This document shows, piece by piece, positions 1-8,052 of a DNA stretch of 64,000 bases. The number at the start of each line of letters is the position of its first letter. The first letter of the stretch is position 1. The position numbers and the translations under genes were made by a program. Source of the stretch: Aquimarina spongiae. Lineage in GTDB: Bacteria > Bacteroidota > Bacteroidia > Flavobacteriales > Flavobacteriaceae. The notes under the pieces are model-generated. The model did no database searches and was not told the DNA's origin. It saw nothing but the letters and a program-made list of their open reading frames with translations. The DNA lies in contig NZ_FQYP01000001.1 of the NCBI RefSeq assembly GCF_900141785.1, positions 972,090-1,036,089 on the forward strand, read 5' to 3'.

Positions 1-262
1 TGTTAGCTCCGGCTCTCCAGGGAGCAGCTGTAGAAGTACCAAACCCAAGGTTGTTATATCCATAAGGAACCAATTTTCCCCAGATCTCTCTTTCTTTCAC
101 ACTCGGTCTACCATAATCGATGGTGATATCTGTAATCCCAACACGTTGAGATACTTTTCCTCTTTGACTGCCTTCTGGTACATTAAGTTGGGCATTCGCT
201 TGTGCACCCATTAACATTAATGCCCCAAACAGACATATAGAAAATTGTTTAAGTGATTTCAT
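1..262 (-). CDS. DUF2911 family exported protein (partial, C-terminus outside window)
   Basis: The reverse strand reads without a stop from the ATG at 262 to the window edge, giving about 87 residues. An N-terminal signal peptide (MKSLKQFSICLFGALMLMG, cleavage probably after AQANA) leads into a segment containing YGRPSVKEREIWGKLVPYG and NNLGFGTSTAAPWRAGAN. That wording matches the start of the DUF2911 domain, found in exported Bacteroidota proteins of unknown function. An in-frame ATG lies 9 nt upstream at 271, but the start at 262 puts the basic residues of the signal peptide at the N-terminus. The gene is truncated by the window, not broken. Confidence 0.8.
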   Translation of the reverse strand, partial: MKSLKQFSICLFGALMLMGAQANAQLNVPEGSQRGKVSQRVGITDITIDYGRPSVKEREIWGKLVPYGYNNLGFGTSTAAPWRAGAN

Positions 263-390
263 GACTGACATTTTTGAAATAAATATTATGATTAAAACTA
301 TAGGTTGCCAATTTAAATTGTTAAAACGAATCCAGATGTTACCTAAGTGTTAAACTCCAAATGAAAGTCATAATAGATTGTTAAAGCCTG

Positions 391-1620
391 CTACTCAGAA
401 GCCAGCTCTGTCACAAATCGCTCAAATTCTGCTGTAAACTCTTCATACTTCTTTCCTGTAGCTGGTCCGTTGAATCCAGTATGAATACGTCTAACCTCTC
501 CTTTTTTATCTACAAAAATTGTAGTAGGATAGGACAACACATGATTCAACATTGGTAGTTTTTCTTGTGCCTTTTTCTTATCGGATGTACCGTGCTGAGC
601 TAATAAAATAGGATACGGAACATTTAACTTCTTTTGTAAACGATGTATCGACGCTACCGCTCTTTCCTTTGTTTTTGCATATTCAAAAGCAAGTGCTACA
701 AAAGCGACATCTTTTTCTTTATGCTTATTATAAAAATCTACGTAATACTTAGTCTCGTCCATACAATTAGGACACCAGGTTCCCATGATCTGTACAATTA
801 CGGCCTTGTCTTTAAATCGTTCATCGTCTAATGAAACCATAGCACCTTCGGTATCCGGAAAACTAAATTCTAAACCATCATAACCTTCTTTGATAAATGT
901 CAAGCTATCTTCTGAAGGTAATTCATACTCTTCATTTCTTTTGGCTACAAATGGTTCTTTCCAATGATTACCTGAATAGAAATTCCCACTTAGAGTACTA
1001 TCGGTGACTTTACCAGTAAACAAAAACGCATGTGCTCCATCAAAGGTAGAGAGTTGTAGTTGATCTCCATTTACGACACCTTCTAGATAGCGATAATCTC
1101 CCGTAGTAGTTCTAAACGTACCCGAAACTATATTCCCGTTCTGATTAAAAATACCTTTTGCTATATACCGATCTTCTTCGTTATCCTGACTAAAAACCGT
1201 TTCCCAATTTCCTGTGATATTTGCAGAAGGAGGAGTAGCAATATCAAATCGATCTTGTTCTCCAAAAGTAGCTTTGAAAGGAACAGTCCGATCCAAACTT
1301 TCTTTTATAAAACTTCCAGAGATCGTAAGAGAATCTTCAAATTTGGCAGCAACATACCCTTCAAAAACTGGGAATTTTATCTTTATAGAATCTCCAAAAA
1401 TTTCTACTTCATCTACATCTATAACTTCTTCTGCATTAAATATTTTTAGCGTTTCATCTTCCATTACCTCAAAAAGAAACGGAAGTTCCTCGTTATCCTG
1501 AACAGTAAGAGAAGCTCTCCAAGGTCCTTCTAAAAGATCTATAGGTTGTTTTTTATCCTCTTTCTTACAACTCACTAAAAAAATAGTAAGTAAAGCCCCA
1601 GTTATTATTCGTGTTTTCAT
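391..1620 (-). CDS. Thioredoxin-like (TlpA/redoxin) lipoprotein
   Basis: A 409-residue protein with a lipoprotein signal (lipid Cys18 in FLVSC). Residues about 30-235 look like two beta-rich repeats: GPWRASLTVQD near 32 and GNWETVFSQDN near 137 begin similar strand patterns. Residues 245-405 form a thioredoxin-fold domain with the active site WCPNC (Cys283, Cys286) and the cis-proline segment LSYPTTIFVD. Family knowledge places such proteins in the periplasm as thiol-disulfide oxidoreductases attached to a membrane. The N-terminal half resembles the DUF4369-type domains often fused to TlpA in Bacteroidota, but I cannot assign it firmly. The physiological substrate is unknown. It lies between exported proteins and is not obviously in an operon. 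Confidence 0.82.
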   Translation of the reverse strand: MKTRIITGALLTIFLVSCKKEDKKQPIDLLEGPWRASLTVQDNEELPFLFEVMEDETLKIFNAEEVIDVDEVEIFGDSIKIKFPVFEGYVAAKFEDSLTISGSFIKESLDRTVPFKATFGEQDRFDIATPPSANITGNWETVFSQDNEEDRYIAKGIFNQNGNIVSGTFRTTTGDYRYLEGVVNGDQLQLSTFDGAHAFLFTGKVTDSTLSGNFYSGNHWKEPFVAKRNEEYELPSEDSLTFIKEGYDGLEFSFPDTEGAMVSLDDERFKDKAVIVQIMGTWCPNCMDETKYYVDFYNKHKEKDVAFVALAFEYAKTKERAVASIHRLQKKLNVPYPILLAQHGTSDKKKAQEKLPMLNHVLSYPTTIFVDKKGEVRRIHTGFNGPATGKKYEEFTAEFERFVTELASE

Positions 1621-1711
1621 ATTCTTATGATTCTATATTTTAAGTATTGCTCCAGAACACTTGTCATTTATCCAATTGTAAATAAAACTTCTTTTTTCCA
1701 AGAATTCAAAT

Positions 1712-1745
1712 AAAAAATGCCCAGAAAAAAATCTTCCAGACATTT
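1712..1745 (-). terminator. Probable intrinsic terminator of the basic exported protein gene
   Basis: Read on the minus strand, AAATGTC pairs with GGCATTT (one G-U pair) around a loop, followed by a run of T. It lies 28 nt past the stop codon at 1773, between two minus-strand genes. Confidence 0.5.
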
Positions 1746-1772
1746 TAATTTGTTTACGAGGAGCATTATGTA

Positions 1773-2072
1773 TTAATTATCTCCTGAGTTTCTTCTTTTT
1801 TTCGATTCTGAAGACCGTTTTCGTCTTCTATCTTTCTCTGCAATGGCTCTTATACGTCTTGCACGATCTCTTTTTGCTTCCTTTCTAGAAGTTCTTTTTC
1901 TCTTAGCGACTGCTTCTTTCATTCCAGCCCCTTCTTCTTTACCAGTCTTTTTCCTAACCTTAGTAGTCGTCTCTTCTTTCTTCTTTCTATCTACCTTTCT
2001 TTGAGCAAATCCATCATGACCTGCGAAAAGCAGAAAGCTGAATAGCAATACAATTAGTTTTAATCCTTTCAT
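1773..2072 (-). CDS. Small exported, extremely basic protein of unknown function
   Basis: A 99-residue protein. A clear signal peptide (MKGLKLIVLLFSFLLFAGHDG, cleavage probably after FAQ) is followed by about 75 residues that are almost entirely charged and polar: by my count 34 are Lys or Arg, with Glu and Asp interspersed and no hydrophobic core. It should be unfolded or a single charged helix, and it would sit in the periplasm or outside. I recognise no family. Possible roles are binding to acidic surface polymer, LPS or nucleic acid, but nothing in the sequence decides. Low-complexity composition makes homology inference unsafe. Confidence 0.65.
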   Translation of the reverse strand: MKGLKLIVLLFSFLLFAGHDGFAQRKVDRKKKEETTTKVRKKTGKEEGAGMKEAVAKRKRTSRKEAKRDRARRIRAIAEKDRRRKRSSESKKRRNSGDN

Positions 2073-2285
2073 ATTTTAGTATTTAGGGCTTACTAGTTAT
2101 CAAAAATAAGCATTTACTTTTGATATTTAATATTTTACACTCAATCCAATATGTAAGATCCCTAAAAATTTGTTGAACATCTATAATTCAAGAAACTAAA
2201 ATTACCTTGTTGATAACCTCACATTCTTGTTTGTTTGCTCTGCTCAATATATTATCTTTACCGACTAAAATCAGAATAATCATCA

Positions 2286-4712
2286 ATGAAAATTTCTTAT
2301 AACTGGTTAAAACAGTTTATTCATATAGATTGGGACGCAGAGAAAACCGGAGAGTTACTAACCGATTTAGGTCTTGAAGTAGAAGGTATTGACACCTATC
2401 AGAGTGTAAAAGGAGGATTAGAAGGCGTAGTAGTAGGCCAGGTTTTGAGTTGTGAAAAACATCCAAATGCGGATAAACTTAAGGTTACAAAAGTAGATTT
2501 GGGGAACGGAGAACCAGTTCAAATCGTATGTGGTGCTCCAAATGTAGCCGCAGGTCAAAAAGTTCCTGTTGCAACTATTGGTACAAATCTATATGACGAC
2601 AAGGGAGAAAAATGGACCATTAAGAAAGGAAAAATTCGTGGAGAAGAAAGCCACGGAATGATTTGTGCCGAAGACGAACTCGGTCTTGGAAACAGTCATG
2701 ACGGAATTATGGTGTTGGATGCAGATATTTCTGTGGGTACAAAAGCATCTGAAGTTTTTGATATTGAAAATGATCATATTTTTGAAATCGGACTTACTCC
2801 AAACCGTGCGGATGCTATGAGTCATTGGGGTACTGCGCGTGATCTTAAAGCTGGACTTTTACAAAAAGACATCAATCTAGAACTTATTACACCTTCGGTT
2901 AGCAATTTTACTGTAGAAAATCGATTACATAAAATTGATATTGAAGTAGCTGATGCTGACTTAGCTCCAAGATACTGCGGTGTTACCATTTCGGATATCG
3001 AGGTGAAAGAATCTCCGACATGGTTACAACATCGATTGAAAGCCATTGGGATTACCCCAAAAAATAATGTGGTGGATATTACCAATTATGTACTGCATGA
3101 ACTGGGACAGCCATTACACGCTTTTGATGCACAACATATTGAAGGAAATAAAATCGAAGTAAAAACTTTGCCTGCGGGAACTAAGTTTACTACTCTTGAT
3201 GAAGTTGAACGAGAACTTCATGAAGAAGACTTGATGATTTGTGATGCCAAAAAACCACTGTGTATTGCAGGTGTTTTTGGAGGAATCAATTCTGGAGTAA
3301 CCGAAAAAACGACTACCGTATTTCTAGAAAGTGCATATTTTAATCCGGTAAGTGTTAGAAAAACAGCAAAACGACATGGATTAAATACTGATGCTTCATT
3401 CAGATTTGAAAGAGGTATCGATCCAAATATTACAGAATATGCTCTAAAAAGAGCCGCTTTGCTTATTAAAGAATTGGCTGGTGGTACGATCTCTAGTGAA
3501 ATCACCGACTTGTACCCAAAAAAAATTGAAGATTTTCAAGTCTTTTTGTCTTATGAAAATGCAACAAAATTGATTGGAGAAGAGATTCCACAGGATACCA
3601 TCAAAAGTATTTTGTCTTCTTTGGATATCAAAATCAATAGTGTATCTGAATCAGGTACTGGACTTACCATTCCTGCGTACAGAAATGATGTACAAAGAGA
3701 GGCAGATGTGATTGAAGAAATCTTACGAGTATATGGATACAACAATATTGGATTCACTCAAAAGTTAAATGCCTCTATAGCTAACATAGATAAGTTTGCA
3801 GATCACACTGTTCAAAACACGATCTCTAATCAATTAATTGGACAAGGGTTTAATGAAATGATGGCCAATTCATTGACCTCTCCAGAATATATTCAACTTA
3901 GTGAGCAGCTTAATGAATCACATAATGTTGAAATGCTGAATCCATTAAGTAATGATCTTGCGGTATTACGTCAGTCGATGTTGTATTCAGGATTAGAAGC
4001 GGTATCATATAATATCAACAGAAAACGAGCTGACCTTAAGTTCTTTGAGTTTGGTAAGACGTACCACAATTATGATGATTCTCGAGTAGAAAACAAACAT
4101 TTAAGTCTTATTGTTACTGGAAACAGAACTGTAGAAAGTTGGAAAAACAGTCTGCAACCTACTGATTTCTTTTATTTGAAAGGAGTTATCCTATCGATTT
4201 TAGAACGATTAGGATTAACCAGACTCAAAACTACTGCTGTAAAAAATGATCAGTTTGCCGAGGGGATTTCAATCAGCCTTGGAAAAGCAAAATTGGTAGA
4301 CTTTGGTATCCTAAAAAGATCAGTTTTAAAACATTTCTCCATTTCTCAAGAAGTATTATATGCTGATTTTAATTGGGATAATGTTTTGGAATACGCAAAG
4401 CACACTAAAATTAAGTTTAAGGAAATTCCAAAATTCCCAGAAGTAAGAAGAGACTTTGCATTGCTGTTAGACAATACCGTTTCTTTTGAAGAGATTCAAA
4501 CCATTGCCAAACAAACGGAAAAACAATTACTAAAGGAAATCAATTTGTTTGATGTTTATCAGGGAAAAAACCTTCCTAATGGTAAAAAATCATATGCGGT
4601 TAGTTTTATTTTTCAGGATGAGAAAAAAACACTTACGGATAAACAAGTAGATAAAGTAATGAAAAAGCTTCAAGGTAATTTTGAAAACAAACTTGGAGCA
4701 GAATTGAGATAA
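2286..4712 (+). CDS. pheT: Phenylalanine--tRNA ligase beta subunit
   Basis: An 808-residue protein, full length for bacterial PheT. It starts with the family N-terminus MKISYNWLKQFI. The tRNA-binding OB fold follows at about residues 40-155 (VVVGQVLSCEKHPNADKLKV, then VCGAPNVAAGQKVPVA). Next come the B3/B4 editing region (GLTPNRADAMSHWG and YVLHELGQPLHAFDA), the B5 domain, the catalytic-like core with FFEFGKTYH, and a C-terminal anticodon-binding FDX-ACB domain (KFPEVRRDFALLLD). It charges tRNA-Phe as an alpha2-beta2 enzyme in the cytoplasm. pheS is not in this window, so the two subunits are unlinked here, which is usual in Bacteroidota. The gene stands alone with its own terminator. Confidence 0.97.
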   Translation: MKISYNWLKQFIHIDWDAEKTGELLTDLGLEVEGIDTYQSVKGGLEGVVVGQVLSCEKHPNADKLKVTKVDLGNGEPVQIVCGAPNVAAGQKVPVATIGTNLYDDKGEKWTIKKGKIRGEESHGMICAEDELGLGNSHDGIMVLDADISVGTKASEVFDIENDHIFEIGLTPNRADAMSHWGTARDLKAGLLQKDINLELITPSVSNFTVENRLHKIDIEVADADLAPRYCGVTISDIEVKESPTWLQHRLKAIGITPKNNVVDITNYVLHELGQPLHAFDAQHIEGNKIEVKTLPAGTKFTTLDEVERELHEEDLMICDAKKPLCIAGVFGGINSGVTEKTTTVFLESAYFNPVSVRKTAKRHGLNTDASFRFERGIDPNITEYALKRAALLIKELAGGTISSEITDLYPKKIEDFQVFLSYENATKLIGEEIPQDTIKSILSSLDIKINSVSESGTGLTIPAYRNDVQREADVIEEILRVYGYNNIGFTQKLNASIANIDKFADHTVQNTISNQLIGQGFNEMMANSLTSPEYIQLSEQLNESHNVEMLNPLSNDLAVLRQSMLYSGLEAVSYNINRKRADLKFFEFGKTYHNYDDSRVENKHLSLIVTGNRTVESWKNSLQPTDFFYLKGVILSILERLGLTRLKTTAVKNDQFAEGISISLGKAKLVDFGILKRSVLKHFSISQEVLYADFNWDNVLEYAKHTKIKFKEIPKFPEVRRDFALLLDNTVSFEEIQTIAKQTEKQLLKEINLFDVYQGKNLPNGKKSYAVSFIFQDEKKTLTDKQVDKVMKKLQGNFENKLGAELR

Positions 4713-4737
4713 ATGTTCTATTTATAAACGCTTTTAA

Positions 4738-4773
4738 AAGTTCTGATTTAATTTTGAATCAGGACTTTTTTTG
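4738..4773 (+). terminator. Intrinsic terminator of pheT
   Basis: AAGTTCTGATT pairs with AATCAGGACTT, followed by seven T. The stem begins about 25 nt after the pheT stop. Confidence 0.85.
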
Positions 4774-4822
4774 TTTATCATATCATTAAATTTACCCTTT
4801 AGTCCCTATTATACCTTAAAAT

Positions 4823-4847
4823 GACAGATAGGTGACACCTAAATGTC
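4823..4847. promoter_or_regulatory. 25-bp interrupted dyad, candidate operator of the HTH fusion gene
   Basis: A perfect 11-bp palindrome AGGTGACACCT (4830-4840) is flanked at equal distance by GACA (4823-4826) and TGTC (4844-4847), so the arms are symmetric about position 4835. It ends 24 nt upstream of the TAGCTTTG -7 element and so abuts or overlaps the expected -33 region. An XRE-type repressor or activator encoded directly downstream would be the natural ligand; that is inference. Confidence 0.6.
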
Positions 4848-4871
4848 GTAACAAAAACGAGGCGCTATTGA

Positions 4872-4879
4872 TAGCTTTG
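4872..4879 (+). promoter_or_regulatory. Putative -7 promoter element (TAGCTTTG)
   Basis: An exact match to the Bacteroidetes -7 consensus TAnnTTTG, 22 nt upstream of the ATG at 4902. No clear TTTG -33 element is seen at the usual 17-23 nt spacing; the dyad at 4823-4847 sits near there, which would suit an activator or repressor site. Confidence 0.5.
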
Positions 4880-4901
4880 TTTCAACTAAAAATTAAAAAT
4901 C

Positions 4902-6671
4902 ATGAATGATCAATCAATAGCGAAAAATTTACTCTATCAACGAAAGAAAAAAGGATATACTCAAGAAGAACTCTCGGTAAAAACTACAGTCACCATACGA
5001 ACCATACAACGTATTGAAAAAGGTGAAGTTCGACCTCACTTACAAACCATTAAGCTCCTAGCCAATGCTTTGGAAATAGAAGTTGAAGATCTTCTGGTCA
5101 TAGAAAATCCAAAAGAAGAAGACATTCAAAAAAAATGGCTTTTATTAATGCATGGTGTTCCTATTTTGGGAATGGTCATCCCTCTTTGTAATATCCTCAT
5201 TCCTCTATTCTTATGGATTCATAAACGTGAAGACAATAAAGTGTACGATCAACATGGGAGAGCTATTGTAAATTTTCAAATCACCATGACTATTTTGTTT
5301 GCATTATCATTCATTGCGCTGGTAACAATACAGAGAATTGGGTTTCTCCTATTCATTGCTGTTATACCCTACACTCTAATTGTTATGATTATCAATCTGG
5401 TATCGGCAATAAATTCACAAAAATGCTACTACCCACCATCTATCCCATTTCTAAGAAGGAAAACCAACAATTTAAAGAATTTAGGGATTCTGTTGGTTCT
5501 TACCACATTTTTGATCACAGGATGTAATGGCAAAAGCCCCATTACTGATAGCGTAACCAGGTTGGATGGATCTACGATATCCAAGGATTCTTTAACCATA
5601 AAAATCAATCAACTTTTACAAAAAGCGAATGTGCATGGTGCCGCTGTAACAGTACTAAATGACAATAAAATCAGTTATCGAAAGGTTTTTGGATACAAAA
5701 ACTATGAGAAAAAGGAGTTTTTAACCGATTCATCAAATATATATGGAGCTTCTTTTAGCAAATCCGTTTTTGCTGTACTTGTCATGAAACTGGTAGAAGA
5801 AAACATAATTGATTTGGATACCCCTTTGGAGTCCTATCTTCCAAAAAAAATCTATGAATATAAACCCCTTACGAGATGGCATGATGATTTCTCAGATTTA
5901 AAAAACGACTCTTTATATCACAAAATAACAGCTCGAATGTGTCTTAATCACACCACTGGTTTTAATAACTATCGTTGGTTTGAGGAAGATCAGAAATTAA
6001 GAGTGAATTTTGAACCAGGGAGCAAATATGGATATTCAGGAGAAGGGTATATCTACTTACAGGTAGTTCTTGAAAAAATCTTAAACAGAAGTTTAGAAGA
6101 TTTAGCTCAGGAAAAAATCTTCACCCCATTAGGCATGAATAATTCCAGCTATCAGTGGAATACCAAATTTGAAAAGGATTTTGCTTATGGACATTCCTCT
6201 TCTGGTGGAACACACCCAAAAGATATTGATAACGAACCAAGAGGAGGTGGTACATTGGAAACATCTGCTATAGATTATAGTTTATTCTTAGAAGCAGTAT
6301 TACAACAAAAAATTATTAGCCAAGATTCATGGAATAAGATCTTTACACCTCAGATTAGAATACGATCAGAAAGACATTTTGGCCCATATTCTTCTAGAAC
6401 AACCGATACCTATGATGCTATTCATCTAAGTTCAGGTTTAGGTTGGAATTTATTTACTACACCTTATGGCATCGGAGCTTTTAAGGGAGGGCATAGCGAT
6501 GACGGGTTTCAGCATTATTCTATTGTATTTCCTTCATCCAAAAAAGGTATTATGATCATGACCAATAGCGATAATGGAAATACCATTTTTAAAGAACTTT
6601 TAGAAGTCGCTTTAGGCGACACCTTTACCCCTTGGAAATGGAATAATTATATTCCGTACGATGTGGATTAG
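4902..6671 (+). CDS. XRE HTH + DUF4870-like membrane domain + serine beta-lactamase-like domain, single-chain fusion
   Basis: A 589-residue protein. Residues 5-65 are an XRE/HTH_3 DNA-binding domain (YTQEELSVKTTVTIRTIQRI). Residues 79-168 are membrane segments with DQHGRAIVNFQI (116-127), typical of DUF4870. A basic segment (184-193) is followed by a further hydrophobic stretch ending in the lipobox-like LITGC (Cys208). Residues 228-575 match the beta-lactamase/PBP4-like serine hydrolase family: SxxK is S284-F-S-K287, the Tyr motif is Y378-S-G, and the third motif is G530-H531-S-D-D-G. The predicted topology puts the HTH in the cytoplasm and the hydrolase outside. No ATG lies between residue 162 and Cys208, so a separate lipoprotein start is not evident. 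It may be a one-piece membrane sensor-regulator, conceptually like BlaR1 but with no protease domain, or a fusion of formerly adjacent genes. Confidence 0.85.
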   Translation: MNDQSIAKNLLYQRKKKGYTQEELSVKTTVTIRTIQRIEKGEVRPHLQTIKLLANALEIEVEDLLVIENPKEEDIQKKWLLLMHGVPILGMVIPLCNILIPLFLWIHKREDNKVYDQHGRAIVNFQITMTILFALSFIALVTIQRIGFLLFIAVIPYTLIVMIINLVSAINSQKCYYPPSIPFLRRKTNNLKNLGILLVLTTFLITGCNGKSPITDSVTRLDGSTISKDSLTIKINQLLQKANVHGAAVTVLNDNKISYRKVFGYKNYEKKEFLTDSSNIYGASFSKSVFAVLVMKLVEENIIDLDTPLESYLPKKIYEYKPLTRWHDDFSDLKNDSLYHKITARMCLNHTTGFNNYRWFEEDQKLRVNFEPGSKYGYSGEGYIYLQVVLEKILNRSLEDLAQEKIFTPLGMNNSSYQWNTKFEKDFAYGHSSSGGTHPKDIDNEPRGGGTLETSAIDYSLFLEAVLQQKIISQDSWNKIFTPQIRIRSERHFGPYSSRTTDTYDAIHLSSGLGWNLFTTPYGIGAFKGGHSDDGFQHYSIVFPSSKKGIMIMTNSDNGNTIFKELLEVALGDTFTPWKWNNYIPYDVD

Positions 6672-6687
6672 CATACAATTGGACAAT

Positions 6688-6720
6688 AAAAAAACCGAAA
6701 GCATGGCTTTCGGTTTTTTA
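6688..6720. terminator. Bidirectional intrinsic terminator
   Basis: AAAACCGAAAGC pairs with GCTTTCGGTTTT, with A and T runs on both sides. It lies between the convergent fusion gene (ends 6671) and TPR gene (ends 6741) and can serve both. Confidence 0.88.
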
Positions 6721-6740
6721 TATACTGTTTTGAAGGTTTT

Positions 6741-8024
6741 TTAGTTGCCTCCTTCTAAAGCCTTAAGCTTATTTTTCATTTCGTCAGCCTTAGGATCGTC
6801 TAACTGATAAAAGATATTCATTAAAGTACGAACAGCTTCTACGTTATCAGGATTGCTTTTTAAAGCTCCTTCCAAATAAGGAACAGCACTTCTATAAACG
6901 TCTTCTCTTTTCTGTTTCAATACATCATAACGCTTGTAATCTTTACTAGAAGTACCAAGATTATTCATCTCATCAACGATAGCCTTTTCTTTTCCAAGGA
7001 TCAATGCTGCAACGTTGATTTGTGCTGCAGTATAGTCTGGCTTTAACTCTAAAGTTTTCTTATAGTAATCTAGTGCCTGGTCATTATCACCAAGACGAGA
7101 AGCACTAACCCCAAGGTTATATAATAAGTCTGGATTTTCAGGATCGTTTGCAACGATCTGCTCCATAATTTCCTTATACTTTTCGAGATTACCTAATTTA
7201 TAGAATACATCTGCTTCAGCTTGTAATAAAGAAGTATCATTAGGATTCTCTACTTTAGCATCTTCAATTGCTTTCATTGCTTCTTCATCTTTACCTTGAG
7301 TGATATAGATCAAAGCAATATTCTTAGCAATTTCTCCTTTTTTAGAATCAGTAACACGCTCTTCTGGCTTGATATGAGTTCCTGACTTCACGATAAGATC
7401 TCTGGTCTGCTTAGAGTCGAATGGCTCTACTTCACCAGTTTCTTTGTTGGTCGCTACAAATTCTGTTGCAACACCGCTAAACCCAATCGTTTTTAATTCG
7501 TTGTAGTATTTAAGAGCAGTATCATAATCCTTACCATTCACAGCATTTCCTGCTGCATAATAAAGATAGATAGTATCTTGCTTGTTTGTTTTATAACTTA
7601 CATACAATTTTTCAGAAGCGTTTTTATAATTCTTAGCATTCTGATCTTTGATAGCTCCTTCTACCAAAGCTTGACGTAAAGTTTGTAATTTTTGAGAAGC
7701 ATCAGCTGTATACTTCGAACTTCCAGCTTCTTTCTCTATTTTCATTGCTTTTACATAAGCATTGGCAGCTCCTTCCATTTTTTCTACTGATTCTCCAGCA
7801 GTACCAGAAAGTACTTGAGCTTTTAAATAGTAAAACTGCGCTTTTAATTTAGCCTCAGCTCCATCGATTTGCGATTCTGCTGCATTCAATGCATCAGCAG
7901 CTGCATCCAAATTACCCGACTTTACATTTTTGTTGGCCGCTTTCAAAGCTTTTGCTGCTTCTTTTTGAGAAAATCCAATAGTACTAATCGCTAGGAATAA
8001 TACTAAGATAAATTTAGTCTTCAT
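6741..8024 (-). CDS. Exported tetratricopeptide-repeat protein
   Basis: A 427-residue protein with a signal peptide (MKTKFILVLFLAISTIGFSQ) and then alanine-rich helices. TPR units are clearest at about residues 235-335, for example PENPDLLYNLGVSASRLGD and NDQALDYYKKTLELKPDYT, with another near 390-425. TPR arrays are protein-interaction scaffolds, and this one should act in the periplasm. It lies 28 nt downstream of gyrA on the same strand, so it may be read from the gyrA promoter. No enzyme motif is visible. Similar proteins next to gyrA occur in other flavobacteria as far as I recall, without an assigned role. Confidence 0.8.
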   Translation of the reverse strand: MKTKFILVLFLAISTIGFSQKEAAKALKAANKNVKSGNLDAAADALNAAESQIDGAEAKLKAQFYYLKAQVLSGTAGESVEKMEGAANAYVKAMKIEKEAGSSKYTADASQKLQTLRQALVEGAIKDQNAKNYKNASEKLYVSYKTNKQDTIYLYYAAGNAVNGKDYDTALKYYNELKTIGFSGVATEFVATNKETGEVEPFDSKQTRDLIVKSGTHIKPEERVTDSKKGEIAKNIALIYITQGKDEEAMKAIEDAKVENPNDTSLLQAEADVFYKLGNLEKYKEIMEQIVANDPENPDLLYNLGVSASRLGDNDQALDYYKKTLELKPDYTAAQINVAALILGKEKAIVDEMNNLGTSSKDYKRYDVLKQKREDVYRSAVPYLEGALKSNPDNVEAVRTLMNIFYQLDDPKADEMKNKLKALEGGN

Positions 8025-8052
8025 TACTCGTCTTTTTTTTAATGGGATTTAA

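Noticed and set aside
4902..6671. A BlaR1-type antibiotic sensor with protease relay
   Set aside because: No HExxH or other protease motif lies in the membrane block. Only the general idea of a penicillin-binding sensor is retained, as a finding.
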